A DNA stretch of 64,000 nucleotides. It comes from Geothrix sp. 21YS21S-4. GTDB taxonomy: Bacteria > Acidobacteriota > Holophagae > Holophagales > Holophagaceae. Position numbers and translations under genes: made by a program. The stretch's first letter is position 1; each line of letters opens with the position of its first letter. Below the pieces are notes generated by a model. It was not told where the DNA came from, searched no databases, and worked only from the letters and a program-made list of their open reading frames with translations. The DNA is taken from assembly GCF_030845995.1 (NCBI RefSeq), contig NZ_CP132719.1, positions 2,852,001-2,916,000 of the forward strand. The letters run 5' to 3'. Below, one piece after another: positions 62,304-64,000 of the stretch.

Positions 62304-63359
62304 ATGTCCAACAAGAACATCGTGCACGTGGTCGGCACGGGCACCATCGGGGAACCTCTGATCGGCCTGCTCACCGAGTACAAGAAGGAACTGGGCATCG
62401 ACGAGGTCACGTTCCACAAGAACAGCGTCAGCGACCGCCCCAAGGTGAAGGCCCTCCTCAAGCGCGGCGCCAAGCTGGTGGTCGACGCCGACAAGGTGGA
62501 CGGCTTCAAGGCCTGGGGAATCGAGCCCGCCATGCTGCACGACCAGGCCCTGGAAGAGGCCACCGCGGTCATCGACTGCAGCCCCAAGGGCATGGACATG
62601 AAGGAGCGCTTCTACACGAAGTACGAGCACAACACGAAGGGCTTCATCGCCCAGGGCAGCGAGTTCGGCTTCGGCACCATGTACGCCCGCGGGATCAACG
62701 ACGACGTCCTGAAGCAGAGCGGCCAGTACGTGCAGGTCGTGAGCTGCAACACCCACAACCTCTCCTGCATCATCGACACCCTGGCCCTGGGCGACGGCGA
62801 GGACAACCTGCTCGAAGGCAGCTTCGTGTGCATGCGCCGCGCCAACGACATCAGCCAGGTGAAGGACTTCTGCCCGGCGCCCCAGGTGGGTACCCACAAG
62901 GACGGGAAGTTCGGCACCCATCACGCCCGCGACGCCTACCACCTGTTCCAGACCAAGGGCCTCGAACTCAACCTGTTCAGCAGCGCCGTCAAGCTGTCCA
63001 CCCAGTACATGCACAGCCTGTGGTTCGACCTGCGCCTCAAGCGCCCCACCACGCTGGAGGCCCTCAAGACCCGCATCAAGGCCAACGACCGGATCGCCAT
63101 CACCGAGAAGAAGGACGCCAACACCGTGTTCTCCTTCGGCCGCGACCAGGGCCACTTCGGCCGCATCCTCAACCAGACCGTGATCCCCCTCAGCACCCTC
63201 ACCATGCCCAGCGAGACCCGCGTGGTGGGCTTCTGCTTCACGCCCCAGGACGGCAACAGCCTGCTGTCCAGCGTGGCCGCCGCCCTCCGCTTCATCCACC
63301 CCGAGGATTTCGAGGAGCGCATCCAGGTCCTGAAGCCCTACTTCTTCGACGAAGTGTAG
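62304..63359 (+). CDS. type II (archaeal-like) glyceraldehyde-3-phosphate dehydrogenase-like protein
   Basis: This 351-residue protein has an N-terminal Rossmann loop GTGTIGEPL (11-19). A catalytic-type Cys 148 lies in VVSCNTHNL, matching the VVSCNT-T motif of archaeal (type II) GAPDH. The segment IDCSPKGMDMKERFYTKYE then FIAQGSEF parallels the archaeal order. The ATG at 62304 follows GGGAGG. Type II GAPDH oxidises glyceraldehyde-3-phosphate with NAD(P)+. The enzyme has not been shown here to be active, and related non-GAPDH oxidoreductases are possible. A strong terminator follows. Confidence 0.78.
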   Translation: MSNKNIVHVVGTGTIGEPLIGLLTEYKKELGIDEVTFHKNSVSDRPKVKALLKRGAKLVVDADKVDGFKAWGIEPAMLHDQALEEATAVIDCSPKGMDMKERFYTKYEHNTKGFIAQGSEFGFGTMYARGINDDVLKQSGQYVQVVSCNTHNLSCIIDTLALGDGEDNLLEGSFVCMRRANDISQVKDFCPAPQVGTHKDGKFGTHHARDAYHLFQTKGLELNLFSSAVKLSTQYMHSLWFDLRLKRPTTLEALKTRIKANDRIAITEKKDANTVFSFGRDQGHFGRILNQTVIPLSTLTMPSETRVVGFCFTPQDGNSLLSSVAAALRFIHPEDFEERIQVLKPYFFDEV

Positions 63360-63374
63360 CCGCCGGACGCCGAC

Positions 63375-63403
63375 GAAAAGGGCCCGCGGCGCGGGCCCTT
63401 TTC
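63375..63403 (+). terminator. intrinsic terminator after the GAPDH-like gene
   Basis: GAAAAGGGCCCGC (63375-63387) and GCGGGCCCTTTTC (63391-63403) are exact complements around GGC. The right arm carries the T-tract. Confidence 0.88.
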
Positions 63404-63434
63404 ATGGAACGCTAGGTTCATCGCAGGAACGCCC

Positions 63435-63911
63435 ATGCACATCTCCGCCCAGTACACCCTGACCCCCGAGGAGGCCCTCCGGGGCGTCCGCGCCTTCAAG
63501 CGGGTCCGCTATCAGATCTCCGTGGGCGCGGGCCTCGCCCTGATCCTGCTGGGGCTCGGGGCATTTCTCTTCGCGCCGGGGCAGCGGGTTCCCGGTGGCT
63601 TCATGGTCCTCAACGGGCTGGTGTTCGCCCTGGTGCCCGAGGCGGTCCTCCGCCTCGCCCGGCGCCGGCGGGGCAGCGACGCCTACGCCCCCGTGGAGGT
63701 CCTGTTCGACGACGAGGGCCTGGCCCTCCGCACCGACGGCAGCGAGGGCGGCCTGCCCTGGTCCGCCTTCGCGAAGATCGACCGCCACAGCGGGTTCTGG
63801 CTCTTCCGCAGCGGCCCCTCCCAGGCCGTCCTCCTGCCCGATCGCGCCCTGGATTCCGCCGCCTCCGCGGAACTGGAGGCATTCCTCCGCGCCCGGAAGC
63901 TGATGAAGTGA
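63435..63911 (+). CDS. YcxB-like membrane protein
   Basis: This 158-residue protein has two hydrophobic segments (ISVGAGLALILLGLGAFLF and GFMVLNGLVFALVPEAVL). A C-terminal domain follows (EVLFDDEGLALRTDGSEGGL, PWSAFAKIDRHSGFWLFRS), the pattern of YcxB-like C-terminal domains. Function in this family is not established. Its TGA overlaps the GTG of the next frame (GTGA), so the two are co-translated. Confidence 0.75.
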   Translation: MHISAQYTLTPEEALRGVRAFKRVRYQISVGAGLALILLGLGAFLFAPGQRVPGGFMVLNGLVFALVPEAVLRLARRRRGSDAYAPVEVLFDDEGLALRTDGSEGGLPWSAFAKIDRHSGFWLFRSGPSQAVLLPDRALDSAASAELEAFLRARKLMK

Positions 63912-64000
63912 AGGACCTCGCCCGACGCGTGGATGAGGTTGCCCGCGGGCTGGTGGGCGATCTGCTGATGCGGGACGACGTCACCCTCCGGATCACCGAA
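63908..64000 (+). CDS. start of a coupled gene, truncated at the window edge
   Basis: The GTG overlaps the stop of the YcxB-like gene (GTGA), and the frame runs open to the end: VKDLARRVDEVARGLVGDLL and then MRDDVTLRITE. Codon use is like the neighbours. Only 31 residues are visible, too few for a family call. Confidence 0.55.
   Translation, partial: MKDLARRVDEVARGLVGDLLMRDDVTLRITE

Overview
The window looks like chromosomal DNA from a high-G+C Gram-negative bacterium. It most resembles an Acidobacteriota of the Holophagae type (Geothrix/Holophaga-like). This is inferred from gene content: two large Oar-like TonB-dependent receptors with an N-terminal carboxypeptidase-regulatory domain, a soluble Ser/Thr kinase, an M56/BlaI pair, a type II GAPDH-like enzyme and many double-membrane proteins. 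No phage, insertion sequence, CRISPR array or rRNA was seen. One tRNA gene (Phe) is present.

Layout. 1-9.8 kb: end of a TPR protein, def-fmt-cupin operon, a PpiD-like periplasmic chaperone, serS with a coupled ABC ATPase, asparaginase, and a DUF1275 membrane protein. 9.9-16.7 kb: signalling and unknown genes (response regulator with a long acidic/Pro linker, membrane-anchored unknown, CYTH protein, Cys/Met PLP enzyme, Ser/Thr kinase). 16.8-24.2 kb: the rod-shape operon mreB-mreC-mreD-mrdA-rodA, continued by ligA; from mreC onward consecutive genes overlap by 1 or 4 nt. 24.2-28.2 kb: glutaredoxin, SurA-like lipoprotein, tRNA-Phe, pyrimidine-nucleoside phosphorylase. 28.4-35.0 kb: two tandem TonB-dependent receptors separated by an AT-rich, gene-free island. 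35.0-39.9 kb: cobalamin adenosyltransferase and a leuS-cysK-pyrE cluster. 40.0-49.6 kb: a full potassium-uptake locus (outer-membrane barrel, small membrane protein, kdpF-A-B-C-D-E). 49.7-58.7 kb: FMN-binding protein, a heavy-metal-type RND efflux operon with a Cys-rich small protein at its head, and a divergent BlaI/M56 regulator pair. 58.9-64 kb: dinG-rlmH, a lipoprotein, the type II GAPDH-like gene, a YcxB-like membrane protein and the start of another gene.

Two themes recur. First, palindromic repeats sit in the spaces between convergent genes and once inside the kdp operon. Most carry CCAAG/CTTGG words and end in a T-tract, so they may double as bidirectional terminators. Second, the efflux/BlaI/M56 block (55.8-58.7 kb) looks like a self-contained envelope or metal-stress module. 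Its protease partner lacks a penicillin-binding sensor and instead has an unusual coiled-coil, Asp-Leu-repeat and Pro-rich C-terminus.
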